A stretch of 64,000 nucleotides of DNA, from positions 7,436,149 through 7,500,148 of the forward strand of contig NC_052027.1 in assembly GCF_015832195.1 (NCBI RefSeq), in the 5' to 3' direction. The DNA is from Motacilla alba alba (lineage: Eukaryota; Chordata; Aves; Passeriformes; Motacillidae). The position numbers and the translations under genes are program-made. Below the pieces are notes generated by a model. The model searched no databases and was not told the origin of the DNA. It saw nothing but the letters and a program-made list of their open reading frames with translations. Positions 11,861-25,879 of the stretch are shown here, piece by piece. How positions within the stretch are numbered: the stretch's first letter is position 1; every line of letters starts with the position of its first letter.

Positions 11861-14800
11861 TGGGTGTTCTTTAGTTTATTAATTAAGAAGATGGTTTCCT
11901 CATTTGCTCCCCAAGGTCAGGATTGGGAGCACACTATCTGTTCCCCAGGTCCAAGAGCATTTCTGCTGTGACCACCACAGCTGTTTCCACCATTATCTGT
12001 ACTCTGTGTCCTGTGATTTGTCCCTTGACATCTAATTGATGTCTGCTCTGGTTCAGCCCCTGTTATTATTTGGCCATCAGCCTTACCCAACACTTACCTT
12101 CCTTCAAAAGGCCTCAGTTTGTATTTTAACTTCTCCCAAAGTAGTCTTAGTGCAGCAGGGCAGAGACAAACCCTGAGCTGAGATTAAATAAAAGTGTGGT
12201 TTGATGGAAAACGTGTTTAGTGGGAGCACACTTGAACTGGCTGCCCAGGGAGGTCATGGATATCCCATCTCTGAAAGTGTTCAAGGTCAGGGGCTCTGAG
12301 CAATCTGGTCCAGTGGAAGGTGTCCCTGCCCATGGCAGGGGGTTGGAACTGGATCATCCTTAAGGTCCTTTCCAACCCATCCATTCTGTGATTCTCTGTG
12401 AGACTGAGAGTTTTCTGAGAGGTTTTGCAGCCCCTCCCTCCCATCAGCTGATTCACACCACAACTGGTTCTTGCTGGGCCAGGTCTCAGCCATTTGAGAG
12501 AGCAGCAGAAGAACCAGTGTGCTTTACCCCCAAACACAACCACCTGCGGCCAGCCTGGGGAACCAGGACAAATGTTCATCCCTCACAAATAAAAGATGGC
12601 CAAACGGAAAAACATCCTTCCTGGATGAGCCTTCCTGACATAACGAACAATTAAACCATCTTCCAGAGCCAAAAACACATCAGATCCACCCTGGACATAT
12701 GGGAGGAGACTGGGACCTCTGGAACTGCCTGTGAAGGGGGTATTGACTCCCGGACTGGGCTGGGATAGTTATGGAGCCTGGAGCATATTCACTTGCAGTG
12801 CTGGATTTTTGGGTCCCTTCCCTCTGTGTCAGAGTTTAGCATCTGCTGTGGAGATGCTGTGCAGCCCCACCTGGATGGTCACACCCCACACATTCAGCAT
12901 CCACCTTTCCCAGGTATCCTGGGAACACCACCCCCTTGGAACAGGGGCATTAGCAGGGGCTTCACTTCAGGAGTGGGTGGTGGATGTGCACATTTAGCAC
13001 CATTTACATGTTGAGAAGCCATCTGATGCACCAGAATAGACTAATTTTGAGCCCTGACTGTAGCCCAGCAGACTTGATACTTGTCTTGCTCTGTGCTGCT
13101 GGTAGAGGGAAGCATTGCCAGAAAAAGCTACTTCTGAGGACTTAGGCAGAAATATGGCTTTGTGACCACAGACACAGGAAGTTTTTCCCTCTTCTTACCC
13201 ACCATTTATATGTGCAACTTCTTGGCCCCGAGTCCTCGGAGGAGCTGGGGTAGTAGTTGAGTGTTTAAGTCATACTCAGTCTATCAAAACCAGTTCAGAT
13301 GCCTCTGCAGGTCTGTCACTGGCATGCACACAAAAAATGTCTATTCCTTGACTTCATTATGCTTGGAGCCTTCAATCCCACCCTGAAGCCTCCCAGGACT
13401 TCCCTGATAAAGCAAGTCTCACAAGATACAAAGTAAGGAACAAACTGCAAGCACCCCCTGGTCCTTTTTTCTAGGGGGTTAAGACCCACACACATACTGC
13501 TGCACACGTGTGTTCATTCCCTCTTTCTCCTCTCCCTCAGCTGCCCCAAATATTTGTGTGAAGGACAACAGCTCCAAGAGGAAGTCCTAGGAAAGCCTTA
13601 CTGGGGTGGTCACCAGGCTGGTAGCAAAGAGCACTGAAGGACATGGAAATTTATAGCTCTGCTGGCAGTCAGGCAGAGCAGAGCTGGAGAAACAGCTTGA
13701 TTCTGCTCTGGAAATGTCTTCTTTTTTTTTTTTTTTAAACACAAAATATTTATTGGGTAAAAACACAGCCCACTTCCACCTGCCACCTTTCAAAATAGTG
13801 AGCCCTGCTCAGTTTTTTGAATGAGAGAGTGTGGGTGCAGCCTTGAGGAGATGCTCCTTGGCTGTGCATTGCTAACGCACGGCGGCACCTCCCTAAAACA
13901 GCAGTGATTGGACACCCTCGACTGAGTGCCTCTGCCACGAGCAGTGACCCTATGGCCTGTGACAGCTTTTTGTGTCCTCAAACCCCAAAAAAGCACCCCA
14001 GAAATTCCACAGCCCTGAGGCTTGACCGCAGAACAGGGAAGAATTAGCCAGCTCACTATTTTTAAGGCATTTGGACCCAAAAGATGAGCTTCAAGGTTAT
14101 GTACTTCAGTGTAAGCAGGGAGAAGATCTTACAGCACTGCTGCAAAGCAGGATTGAACCTCCCACTCCCCAGTCTGCAGCCTGTGGCTGAGCAAAGGAGT
14201 GCACTGCCCCCTGATCCCCACTGCCCTTAACCCTGCGCGTGGCCAGGCTGTGCTGGCAGCCCAACCCTCCCCTGAGTGCTGCACTGTGGTACCAGGAGCG
14301 GGAAGAGCCACCTTGGGTCAATCCTGAAGAAATGTCAAATCCAAAATGGTTTGGTTTTGCCTGAAAAATATCAATCTTGGTTCAAATCCCTCCCGGCCAC
14401 AGACTACAGTCTGGACAGAGCTCAGCTCCTGCAGAGCAAAGCTACACCTCGGGCAGCACCTCTAAGGGCTGGTGGATAGATGAGAGCACTGGCAAAGGTG
14501 GCTGAGGAATTCAGAGATCTGCTGCTGGTTCATTTCAACCCATTGCTGTGATGGAACGAGCTCCAGCAGTCAAAGGACTTGGTGCCAGTACAACTGCACC
14601 TAGATGAAGAATCTGCCTGTACAGTTATGTCAATCAGTTTTGGGAAAAGAGGAAAATTTCATTCTTCTGCCAGCAAAATTTTAAATGAGAGATCAGGCCA
14701 AAACTTCTCTCATATTTACAGGGAAGTCCAGCGAAAATATCCTTTTTTTGACAGACTTACTTAAAGCATGTGGCATGGAGACTGAAAATGCTATCAACTA

Positions 14801-17800
14801 TTTGACTGACAAGTGTCAGCAGCTGTTCATCCAATTTGTTTTATATTTCACCAACTAACAGATTCTTTCCCCTCTGCTGTAATGCATGTCTTCTGGCCCA
14901 CAGGCATCTTAGAAATTGCTTTTCTGCCTTTCTAGTGACCAAAACGTCAAAAATATTAGAAGACAATTTGTGTTCAGAAGCATAAACAGGCATGCAACAA
15001 AGCAAAGATGATTTTGCCAATATTCAGGCTGTTTTCTTTTTTAAAAAGTCACAGCAAACCTAAGGCAAAAATTATTTCTCTAAGCTTTAAAAGAAAAAGC
15101 TAATGCAAACAAAGGGCATGATAAATCAGCACAGGTTAAACCATCAGCTACCAAAGGGAAAAGCTGCTGTTTAACAGCCAGCCAAAATGAGCTGAGCTGT
15201 ATGTCAACTTCTGCACTTTGGCTGTGAAGTTCAGAACTCTGCAATTCCATTACCAGTATTTGTTCAAAAACCTGCTCCACGTTGCCAGGATTCAACAAAG
15301 CCACTGTTGTACCAAACCAAGCTTGGCTAGGAGAGTCCTTTGAGCCATTCACAAAACCCAGCCCTCTTCACCTTAGGTCTAGCACTGCTTTCAGAACTCT
15401 TCAATCCCGACTGCATATAATAAAATTATTGCAGTTTTCACCCGTCATGAACTCGCTGGACTAAAAAAAGCCTGTGTGACACCTCTCTCTGGTGAGCTAT
15501 ATTCCATGATATTTCCTTTAAACAAACAAGTTTAGGCTTTCAAGCCAAACCTGAAGTGATATTTTCCTCAGCCTTTCTAAAAGATACATATTCCATTTCA
15601 AGTCATAAATCCGCATTTGTTGTAACTATGCAAAATATGGGAGAAAAAAAGTGCAGAGATTATATGCAATCTGCCAGCAGAGTTGTGTGCCATGAGGAAA
15701 ATGCCTCACAGGTCAAAACAAAGAAAAACACTGAGCAACAAATTAGTTGCAGGCAGTAGCTAATATGGAGATCAAAAGATTAAAATCAACATACAACGAT
15801 GAAATCACTGGAATAATAGGAGCACTTAAGAAGATTAAGTCAATAACAGAGTCCAGTGCTACGAAAATAAGGTTTTGATTATACTGTAAAAATTTATATT
15901 GGGAGAGCAAAAGTAATTACAGCCATGACATGCTTTGCTATCCCTGCCTTAGACCATCTTGGCTCATTTCTTATGCAAGGAATACAGTTGTTGAAATAAA
16001 CAGAAATGTTATGACTCAAGTGCTCGATTCAAAAACAAACCAGGTGGTCAGATCAGACTGGGGACTGTCAAGATGGGGTCTGTAAAATTAGGACTTGTTG
16101 CAGATCCTGGAGGATATGACAGCTGGGGGGAGCAAAGGCCACACTGTTTAGGACTGGCTTTCTGCACAGAGAGCTCCACGAGCAGCTGATGTCAGGGCTG
16201 TCCCAGGCTGTCAGCTGGAGAGGAGAAGCACGCACTGGAAGGGAGGTAGGAGGAGATGAATAGCTCAGAGGCTGGTAGTGAACATGGTGGTGATGAACTC
16301 TGATAACAGGAAAGGTATTTTTCCATCCAGCTAAACAGGCAAAGATTGCAGGTTTGGTTTTTTATCAGAGGCAGAGATGTGGCAGCCTCCAAGCCCATCC
16401 AGACCCTCACAGCAGGGACAGGAACATTTCCCATAGCCACGTTCAGCAGCTCTGGGAGTCAACCAAAGGGGGTGGGAAGGACAACCCACCAGGGGCAGCT
16501 AATGCTCACCATGACAGATCTACCCTTGATCATGTGCTTGGTGTATAAGCAGGAATTGCTGAGCCAGTCCCTCCAGCACAAACTGGCCATGGCCACGGAA
16601 CACCAGCCTCATCCACGGACTGTGGGACCAAAGGCCTAGAGCTCCCCACGGAGAAACAGCTACCCTGGTGAGGTCCTCTACACCCAAGAAGTCTGAGAGC
16701 TCCTGGTGGGCTCTGCAGTGCTCTGAGTTTTGTGAGGAAGAGCTGAAGCAGCTCCTCTGTGCCCCAGGGCTGATGACTTGCCCCAGCATTTCACACAACT
16801 GTTTTTCCAATATCACTATCTCCAGCCCCACCCCCACCCCAAAATCACCATCTAGGCTCATAATTAAATCAAATAAATAAATTCTCATCTATTTTTACAC
16901 AATTTGTGGATATTCTTGAACATTCAGGAAATACTCGGGTTGTGCATTGAAGTTTTTTCCTCCAGTGACGAGGTCTGGATTTTCAGTCTGGGCTCTCATT
17001 GTTGGGGGGATTTTTAGCGGATTTTCTAGATCATGTCTTCATGAATCAACCCATTTCTCGTGCCCAAGCAGCACAGCAACACTTTCACTTGTCAATCTGG
17101 GAGTCTTGCCAGGCTGTCTCTGACTTAGCCACCATGAGGGACAGGGATGCTGCAGTCCAGCCAGTCCCACACACCCCAGAGGAAGGGGACAAGGTGCTGC
17201 CACCCGCTGCCACCTCCAGACCAGGCAGCCCATGGAGTCCAGCTGTGCAGCAGGTAAGAACATCTGTGACAACAGTTCAAAAAATGGCAAATACAAATCT
17301 CAAACGACCTCAAGTGGCATAGCCAGAAAGACTGGGCGACACTGAGTGAGGAGTGAGCGGCAAAACAACAGTGGAAAGATTGGTTTTGGAAGGATTCTTT
17401 CTCTGTTTGATTTTCTTCATTGAAAAAGGAAGTAATTTCGAAAATGAGATGTTTTTCCATCTCATTAAGGGGAGAATAATTCAAAACACGTGGAGTTTGT
17501 CCCACTTACTTTTTTGGCCTTCCTTCTTTCAAGCAAAAAAAGGGAAGGAATAGGAACATGAAACTGAAGTGGGCTTCTACCCATTTTCACTGTTTTTTGT
17601 TCCTTTTCCTGAAACGTTTTCAGTAGGAAAGTGAGAACAAGGCCATCCCCCCATTATATTCTCCCTCTCTACTTCCTCCCACCTTTTCTCCTAAATAGAA
17701 AATAAGGGGAAAAAACCCATACAAACCCAGAAAAACTTAAAAGCTCCCACTCTGTCAAAAAAAAAAAAAAAAAAAAAAAGTACAACATTTCAAAACATTA

Positions 17801-18150
17801 GGAAGGAACATCTTTCAGTTTCAGTGCTCAGAAATGAAAGGCAGCATTGCTCCATTACTGCAATGCGAAGGATGACTATTTCTGACAAGAAAGATGGAGA
17901 AGAGCAGCTCACCCTTTCAACAATTTCTTCCTTGCATTACTGGACAGGTTGGCTTTGGACATGGATTGGATTCCAAGGACTCCTCACCTGCCTCCTGGGC
18001 TAGACCAGTCTCACACCAGGAACTAGATTTCCCTCATGATGTCTCTCTCTGCTCCTCACAGGCAGGCAGGCAGCGTTTTTGGGGCATAAAGCCTGGCTGG
18101 GATCGAGCCGTTAGTTACCATTCCTGTTGACAGGCAAACTAGAATAGGCT
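11861..18150. other. intergenic DNA between CADPS and FEZF2
   Basis: No supported exon on either strand. Contents seen: a CR1 3' fragment (12230-12401), a T run near 13722-13736, and A23 at 17757-17779. The rest is unique, moderately AT-rich sequence whose open frames have no recognisable similarity. Confidence 0.7.
12230..12401 (+). mobile_element. CR1 LINE 3'-end fragment
   Basis: The text matches the well-known avian CR1 3' end: a start near GGCTGCCCAGGGAGGT, then GTGTTCAAGG, then GGTCCTTTCCAACCC, ending in a short ATTCTGTGATTCT-like tail. It is 5'-truncated, as nearly all CR1 copies are, carries no coding frame and is in + orientation. This element is one of the main reasons for calling the genome avian or reptilian. 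Confidence 0.9.
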
Positions 18151-18154
18151 CTGG

Positions 18155-18420
18155 CTCACTTTCTCCGAGCTGCGGAAGGAGGAATGAGCCGGGAAAAGAG
18201 TTCATTCAATTGCTTCTGTTTGGCAGCTCTGCAGGACTCTCGGCACAGACAGAAAGAGATGTGGCAAGTAAGGAGTTGCCATTTTTAGAATTACATAAGC
18301 CCATTTGATTGCCATCGAGGCACTCTGTGCAGCTCCTGCCACGGTGCCCTGCCGGTTGCTTTGCAGTGGGACTAGATTTCAAACGGTTTTAGAAGCAGGT
18401 CAGATACCAGCTTTTAAAAT
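18155..18420. promoter_or_regulatory. candidate conserved non-coding element upstream of FEZF2
   Basis: A non-repetitive block with balanced composition contains TTCATTCAATTG, TTGCCATTTTTAGAATTACA and CATTTGATTGCC patches. It stands out from the decayed DNA on both sides. Conservation is inferred from appearance only. Confidence 0.3.
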
Positions 18421-19279
18421 TGGATTCAGGTTGAAAATGTCGGCGTTACTCCTGCCATCACTGACAATATAGACCAATACAGCCATGCAAGGACTCTGAG
18501 CCAGTTTGCCTCCAACATCCCACTAACTACACTTCCTCTGGAACCTGTACAGTGCTCCAAAAACTTAGGTCCCCAATAAATAAATTTTAAAAATCTAAAA
18601 TTATAAAATAAAATTATCTGCCTATAGTTAGGCAGTAACGTACGTAACTCAATAAAAGGAATGAAAAAATACCTTGGGAGGGTCTCAAAGCCGCTACTCC
18701 ATCCAAGGTGGCCTTGCCGGGCACTATACTCCTGCCCCAGTGTGGCAGTGTCTGTTGGGTGACAGGGAAGCAGGGTCACCCCCCAGTGCAATGGGTCCTG
18801 CAGAATAGGATGGACTGCCCGTGGGGACCGAGGCACACAGAGCTGCAGGGGTACTGCTCCCTTGGACCAAGAATCGCAGTACCAAAGGAATAACCTGAAA
18901 GATTCACACAGGAACAACCCTCACTTCACCTCTGCCCCAAACTTTGCTATCCTGACTTCTCAGTTCATTTCTCATTAATTTGTCCAAACAGTGACTTTCT
19001 CTGACCACTGCAAACTGAATTGCAGCCAAACACCTTGGGAGCATCCCCGGGCTGACCCTTCGAGGTCACAATTGCTGCCCTGCACGGAGACAGACCCAAA
19101 TCCAGCACGGTGGGGCCAGGGCCAGGCAGCGCTGCAGCCCAGCCCTTCTCCCAGCCCAACCCTGGGCCTCTCCAGAGCACCCTTGCACGAAGCTGCAAAG
19201 CCACAGAAAAAGCTGCTCCCCCACCCTGGCTCACAAAGACAGCCTCATCCGAATTGCCTGGGCCGGTGGCTCACCCGGC

Positions 19280-19480
19280 AGCCCATCACCTTCTATTAAA
19301 AATAATAGGGAAAAGAATTAGGCAAAAAAGTATTTAGAAAAATACCTATAAAAAGCAAAGCAGCATGGAAATCAAAGCCACCATTTCGGGGAGATTGAAG
19401 CATAATGCTAATAACTTTCGGCAGCTTCCACTGCGGAGTTTAAGCAGCTGCCAAGTTAAATAACTAGGAGGATCCTAAGT
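19280..19480. promoter_or_regulatory. candidate A/T-rich element at the edge of the FEZF2 CpG domain
   Basis: MEF2-like CTATTAAAAATAATAG and CTATAAAAAG motifs lie close together, followed by GATTGAAGCATAATGC and a CAGCTG E-box. The block directly abuts the CpG-rich domain that begins near 19.49 kb. Function is inferred. Confidence 0.3.
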
Positions 19481-19484
19481 TATC

Positions 19485-21480
19485 TTCCAGTGGACCAGAA
19501 ATGCCCAGTGCCGACTGCCTGGGCGGAGGCGGCCCGACGGACGCGGGGAGCCGGGCCGAGCCTGCGGGGCCCTGCGCTCCCGCCCGCCTGGGACCCACCC
19601 GGGACGCGTCCCCGGGAGCCCCTGACCGAGCGGGTCTGGCTGTCGAGGAGCGAAAGGGGAACCCCCGCCGGTTTTCGATGTCAGCGGCCGGGGAGGGTTT
19701 GGGGCTAGGGCTGCCGGGCACGTACGGGACCCCCGAGGGGAGCGGGCGCTGGAGAAGCCCCGGGTGACCCGGCGTGTCCCGCACGGGGCCGGCCCGGCCC
19801 GCCCGGACACCACACTCGTTTTTCTGGGGAGGCAGCGGCGTAAAAATAACCGCAGAGGCGATCGCGGCCGCAATGGGAATGTCTTGGCGGCGTGCGCCTT
19901 CTTGGGAAAAATCCGCAAACCATTTCTCCCTCCAAAAGTCGGGGGTGAAGGATTAAAGCCCCACGGGAGAGCGGCCTCCACGGGAGAGGCGGAACGCGGG
20001 GCCGAGCCGGGAGCCCGCGGCGCGCCCGACGTGCAGACGCTCCGGCCCCCCAAAGCCGGGCTGGGCCGCCCGGCCCCCCCAGAACCAGCCCTCCCGCCTG
20101 GCGCTCCGGGAGCACGGGGGCTCGGGCTCGGTGCTGGGCAGGCGGCGGGGCTGGGGCAGCTGTCTCAAAGTCAGTCAGTTGTAATATGCTCGCCGGAACA
20201 GCAGAAGTCGAATCGATAGAGACGGCCTCCAGCTGTGCCTAAACCTGCGATTTCAATTAAAATACTGAGCTCTGATGCCCGGCTCTTAGCTGGGATCTCA
20301 ACGCCCTGATGCGTAAGGCGTGCGGCGCCCGGCTTCGAGCTGGCCGGGAGGCAGCGGCACGGCCCGAGCCGGTACCCGGCCTCGGGATGCACGGGAGCTT
20401 CCCCGGGCTGCAGGAAGGAGGCAGCCCCAGGGCTCCGCGAGGGCCCCCCTGCCTCTGCTCGCCCCCAGGAGCCCGAGGCCTGCGGGACCCGCTGCCCCGA
20501 GCAGGGCGGTGGGCGCGCAGCAGCGGGCCGCCAGCCGTCCCCTTGGCCGGGGAAGGAGGGGAAGAGGGAGAGACCCGGCTCAGCGAACACCCCGGCAAGG
20601 ACGAGGGCGGCTCGGAGAAGCTGGCAGCGAGCTCCCGGTCCCGGCTCCGCAGCCCTTCTTTTATCCTGCCCGAAATCATCTCGTTTACAGAAAATATTTG
20701 TTTGCACTATTAGTTGGTACTGGAGTTAATTACTCAACGTGTGAGCGGGGAGTAATATGGATAAAAGCAGCCCCAGTGTTTATTGTGTGGGTGAGCTGTT
20801 TGAGCGGTGCTTGAATAAACTGCAATTAGGGTTAGATAGAGATTAATTAACATGTGAGTGGCAAGGTGTAAAATAGTTCCCAACCCTCCACTCAGTATAA
20901 TCTGCAGGCGAGGAAAAGAAGTTTGTGGAGGCTAATTAAATACTTCGCTAAAGCCGGCGAGCCCCGAGAGTGAGCGGAGTCCAGCCCAGCGCGGCCGCCG
21001 CCTGCCCGCTCCCGCTGCCCGGAGGAGGCGCGGGCTGGGCGGGCACCGCGGCTCCAGCGCAGCGTGCCTCCCCGGGGCTCAGCCGGGCTCTCCCGCAGCC
21101 AGACACCGGGCACGGCTTCTGCGGTTCTCCGCGGTCCCGTCCCAGCCTCTCGCCCAGAAGCGGGACGGTTCCGTCGCTGCCTTGAGCGCTGACCCCCCAG
21201 ATCGGGGCGGGCAGGGCTGGGCGGACGCCAGCACCTGACGGATGCTCCAGGCGGGCTGTCCCCCCGGGGCTGGGCGCTCCCCTCCGCCCGCAGGCAGCCC
21301 GGGACGGCCGCCGCTTTTAAAGTTTGTTTCTGGAGCGTGTTGTGGTTCGCAGGTGAAAAAGCCTGTCTGCAAACAGCCGCCGGCGAGCTGTCCCGGCGGG
21401 GAGAGGAGGCGCGGCTTTGTCAGCGCCGCACAAAACCCCCGAATTCCTCTAAACTTTCTTAGACGCGCGAGGGAGGGGGA
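19485..21480. promoter_or_regulatory. CpG-rich island(s) upstream of FEZF2
   Basis: Long stretches of frequent CpG, with GC boxes and CCGGG-rich sequence (19490-20680 and 20940-21470), are interrupted by an AT-rich block at 20680-20940. No coding exon fits; the open frames are by-products of GC-rich sequence lacking stops. Large CpG domains around developmental transcription-factor genes are usually Polycomb-regulated and unmethylated, which is the likely reading here. Confidence 0.65.
20670..20940. promoter_or_regulatory. candidate conserved enhancer 2 kb upstream of the FEZF2 leader
   Basis: An AT-rich island within CpG-rich DNA contains GTTTACAGAAAATATTTG, GGAGTTAATTACTCAAC, GTTTATTGTGTGGGTG, AGATTAATTAACATGTGAG and AAGGTGT (T-box-like). 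Homeodomain and forkhead-type cores are dense. Its sharp compositional borders and lack of repeats suggest selection. Confidence 0.45.
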
Positions 21481-21903
21481 AAAATATATATATATAGGGG
21501 CCTTTTCATTGCTTGCTTTACCTCTGGCCAGGCTCAATCTAAACCCTTCGCTCCCCCCCTCTCCCCCGGATAATCCTCCCCTTTATTTTAGAAACACACA
21601 AAACCAGGTTCCACGCAGCGCTATAGTGGCTACAAGTGAAAGAGAATTGAGCGCCCTGAATCGCCGGGGGAAAATTGGTTCGGCTGAATAGCCCCGGCGA
21701 GGGACGGGGCGGCTAATCAGAGCCCGGGGGGTGCTGCCCTGCAGCCGGGCCCCCCCAAACAGGTGTACGCGGGACTCTCTCAATTACCGCGTCCTCGCAT
21801 CTGAGGTTTCTGCAAATCCTCCCCTCCCGCATCACGGTGTTTTAATTAGAGAGAGGAAGGAAAGAAACCCCGGCATCCAGGCGCTATAATGTAGCGTTGC
21901 CTC

Positions 21904-21945
21904 TTTGGGGGGGCGGGGGGGGGGGGGGGGGGGAAGGGGGAAGAA
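21904..21945. repeat. poly-G tract, quadruplex-forming potential
   Basis: Almost uninterrupted G from 21907 to 21933 (one C), followed by GAAGGGGG. It lies about 1 kb upstream of the FEZF2 first-exon donor. The length could be affected by sequencing or assembly error. Confidence 0.85.
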
Positions 21946-22159
21946 GAAAGTACTGAGAGGAGTGGGGGGGCAGGACAAGGGCTACAAGGGCAAGGGAGAG
22001 TCGCCGGGTGCCCCCCAGAGCAGCGGACACCTTTAGGGGGTGACAACTTGCAGAACTTCCCTTTGCTGAACACGGGTCTTTTTTTTTCATTTTTTTTTTA
22101 ATTTTTTTTCAGCAGCGAATTCGAGTCCTGGACACGACTCCCTCCGCATTTATTTAAGG

Positions 22160-22310
22160 CTAATCACCAGTTACCCTGAGAGGGGAGAGGGCTGGAATTA
22201 AACTTAGTTTAATTAACATTAATACACTGTCCTAATTAATGGGTTGGCTATTAATTTATACATGCTGGAGAGGCTCGCAGATAAGTGACAATTTATTAAT
22301 TATCTTCCAG
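22160..22310. promoter_or_regulatory. FEZF2: TAAT-dense homeodomain-site cluster in the FEZF2 proximal promoter
   Basis: Multiple TAAT/ATTA cores occur between 22196 and 22303, including TTTAATTAACATTAATAC, CTAATTAATG, TATTAATTT and TTATTAATTATC, plus TAATCACC at 22161. Such palindromic TAATTA sites bind paired-type and LIM homeodomain dimers. The position 0.5-0.7 kb upstream of the first exon donor suggests promoter-proximal control of FEZF2. Binding factors are not known from the sequence. Confidence 0.5.
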
Positions 22311-22410
22311 CTCGGTTGCAACGGAGCTGATTGCAGATGGGTTGCCAAAATAACTCGAGCATGGTTGCGTGGTAGTTGCTTTAGAAAAAAAAAAATCATT
22401 CTCCCCCTTC

Positions 22411-22412
<2 letters not shown>

Positions 22413-22448
<36 letters not shown>
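22413..22448. repeat. A36 homopolymer in the FEZF2 promoter region
   Basis: An uninterrupted A run followed by a GAAGAAGAAG tail. Long dA tracts disfavour nucleosomes. The length is prone to sequencing error. Confidence 0.9.
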
Positions 22449-22450
<2 letters not shown>

Positions 22451-22799
22451 AAGAAGAAGAAAAAAAATCCTCACGCTCATTCGGAGTGGCTCTTCTAACC
22501 CCAGCAAGAACTGGAGCACTCTTTTCCACCCAACTTGTGAATCGCACTTGCCTTCTAATTTGCCACATGCAAAACGATTCCTCTGCTTTGCAAGTTGCTT
22601 TTTAAGAAGGGAGAGAGAGAGAGGAAAAACCCAGCTCGCACACGAGCGATTTGTGCGTCTTAAACTGGAAGGAAATTGTGCGTGGAGAGGGGGGGCTCGT
22701 CTTCCTCTCTCTGCCCCAACCCACCGCGCTCCAGCCCGGCGCCTCGGCTTGGGGAAGATCCATGGTGGCATCCCCATGTCATTCTGCTCAAAGTGACTT

Positions 22800-22921
22800 C
22801 ATATGATGTCAGCTTTAAATGTTCGAGACCGTGATCTGACGCTCAGGAAGATGTTTGCTATCAAAATGTGACTGTGGCCACGCTGCGCTGCTTGGATGAG
22901 TCTCGCCGGAGCTGGGCAAAG
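22800..22921 (+). other. FEZF2: FEZF2 non-coding first exon (3' part), donor at 22922
   Basis: A strong donor, AAAG|GTAAGT, lies at 22921/22922, upstream of an acceptor (GGAATGCAG, 23261-23269) that precedes the FEZF2 start. Vertebrate FEZF2 genes have a non-coding first exon, which fits. The 5' boundary is not visible; no TATA box or clear initiator was found, so 22800 is a nominal limit. The exon would contain upstream ATGs at 22803, 22806, 22851, 22866 and 22896. Confidence 0.6.
22803..22871 (+). other. upstream ORF of 22 codons in the FEZF2 leader
   Basis: An ATG at 22803 opens a frame that contains four in-frame ATGs (22803, 22806, 22851, 22866). The last is immediately followed by TGA at 22869-22871, an AUG-stop element. 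An in-frame TGA at 22794 closes the frame upstream. Translation depends on where transcription starts. Confidence 0.45.
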
Positions 22922-23325
22922 GTAAGTGGTCCCAAGGCGAGCCCCGCCGCCCCTCGCCGTGCCCCCCGCCCCTGCTCCCGCATTTCCCGGACCGTGGCCA
23001 TCGGTGGGGCTCGGCTGGGTGGCATTGGGCTGGGGAAGGTTTTTCTTTTTCTTTTTTTTTTTTTTTTTTTTTAATACTAACAAGGTCTAGCTTGCATGTT
23101 ACTTTAGCGTGTTCCGCTTAATGAGCAGTAATCTGGTACCCTACGTGCCATTGTTCTTGAATATGTTCATTTGAATGTAAATAGGGAGGGGGTGCCGGTG
23201 GGGGGTGGGGTGGGGGGAGAACAAGGTGCTTATTAAATTGATTTGTCTCCTGGCTTTTCTGGAATGCAGAGCCGAGCGCGGGAGCGAGTCGCTGCTCACA
23301 CCAAGTTCCCGCACGGCGGAGCGAC

Positions 23326-25245
<1,920 letters not shown>

Positions 25246-25585
25246 GGGCCCGGCGCGCCGCCACACTCGGACCTGCTCAACCAGGCCAGCACTATTTATC
25301 CAAACCAGCCTTCGCTTCTCTGTCCTTTTCCCAGCGAGCTCAGCCGCCGGTAGCAAGCGACCCCGAGCCGCAGTTGTATATAAGAGGAATCTTATTTAAT
25401 GGCGCGTTGCGCCGCCGGAGCGGGCCAGGACGGGCCGGGCTGGCCGCCCCCCGCCCGGCGCCAGGACAGCGCTCTTTATACGTGTCTGTAAATCTCCATT
25501 TTAAATGTACGCTCGAATAAGTGAGGAATATATCTATATCTATATCTATCACGGGACAATAAACCGGCCCTTCGCAGGTGTCTCA
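25246..25585 (+). other. FEZF2: FEZF2 3' UTR
   Basis: A short 3' UTR. GC-rich DNA is followed by TGTATATAAGAGG, a TATATC microsatellite (about 25529-25551) and AATAAA at 25558-25563. The cleavage site is estimated about 20 nt beyond the signal. Confidence 0.75.
25558..25563 (+). terminator. FEZF2: FEZF2 polyadenylation signal AATAAA
   Basis: Canonical hexamer 313 nt after the stop codon, followed by a GTGTCT-containing stretch that could be the downstream element. Confidence 0.7.
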
Positions 25586-25879
25586 TTTCCCACCTGGGCC
25601 CGGGCCGGGCGGGCACCGGGGCTGCACGGCGCTCTCCCCGGTGCGAGCGCGGCTGGCGGGAGCCGGGCCCTGCCGCTCCGGGGCCCGCCGAGCGCCGCGA
25701 GCAGCGGAGGAGCAAAAGGAGGGCGGGAGGGAGCCGGGCGGCTTCAGAGGGCTGCTGCCGCCCCCCGGAACGGGGTCACAGCCCTTGCAGGACCCCCGGC
25801 GGGGCTGCGCGGCCCCGACCGGCAGCGCGAAGGGCGGCTCGGAGTTTCCCAGCGCCGCTTTTCGGGGTCGGTTCATTAC

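Noticed and set aside
19475..20707. Long open frames on both strands in the CpG island upstream of FEZF2
   Set aside because: GC-rich DNA has few stop codons; the frames overlap in all phases, show low-complexity Pro/Arg/Ala/Gly composition and lack family similarity.
22239..22796. A 185-codon open frame upstream of FEZF2
   Set aside because: It runs through the A36 tract, giving a lysine run, and covers the promoter cluster; no protein resemblance or conserved splice context.
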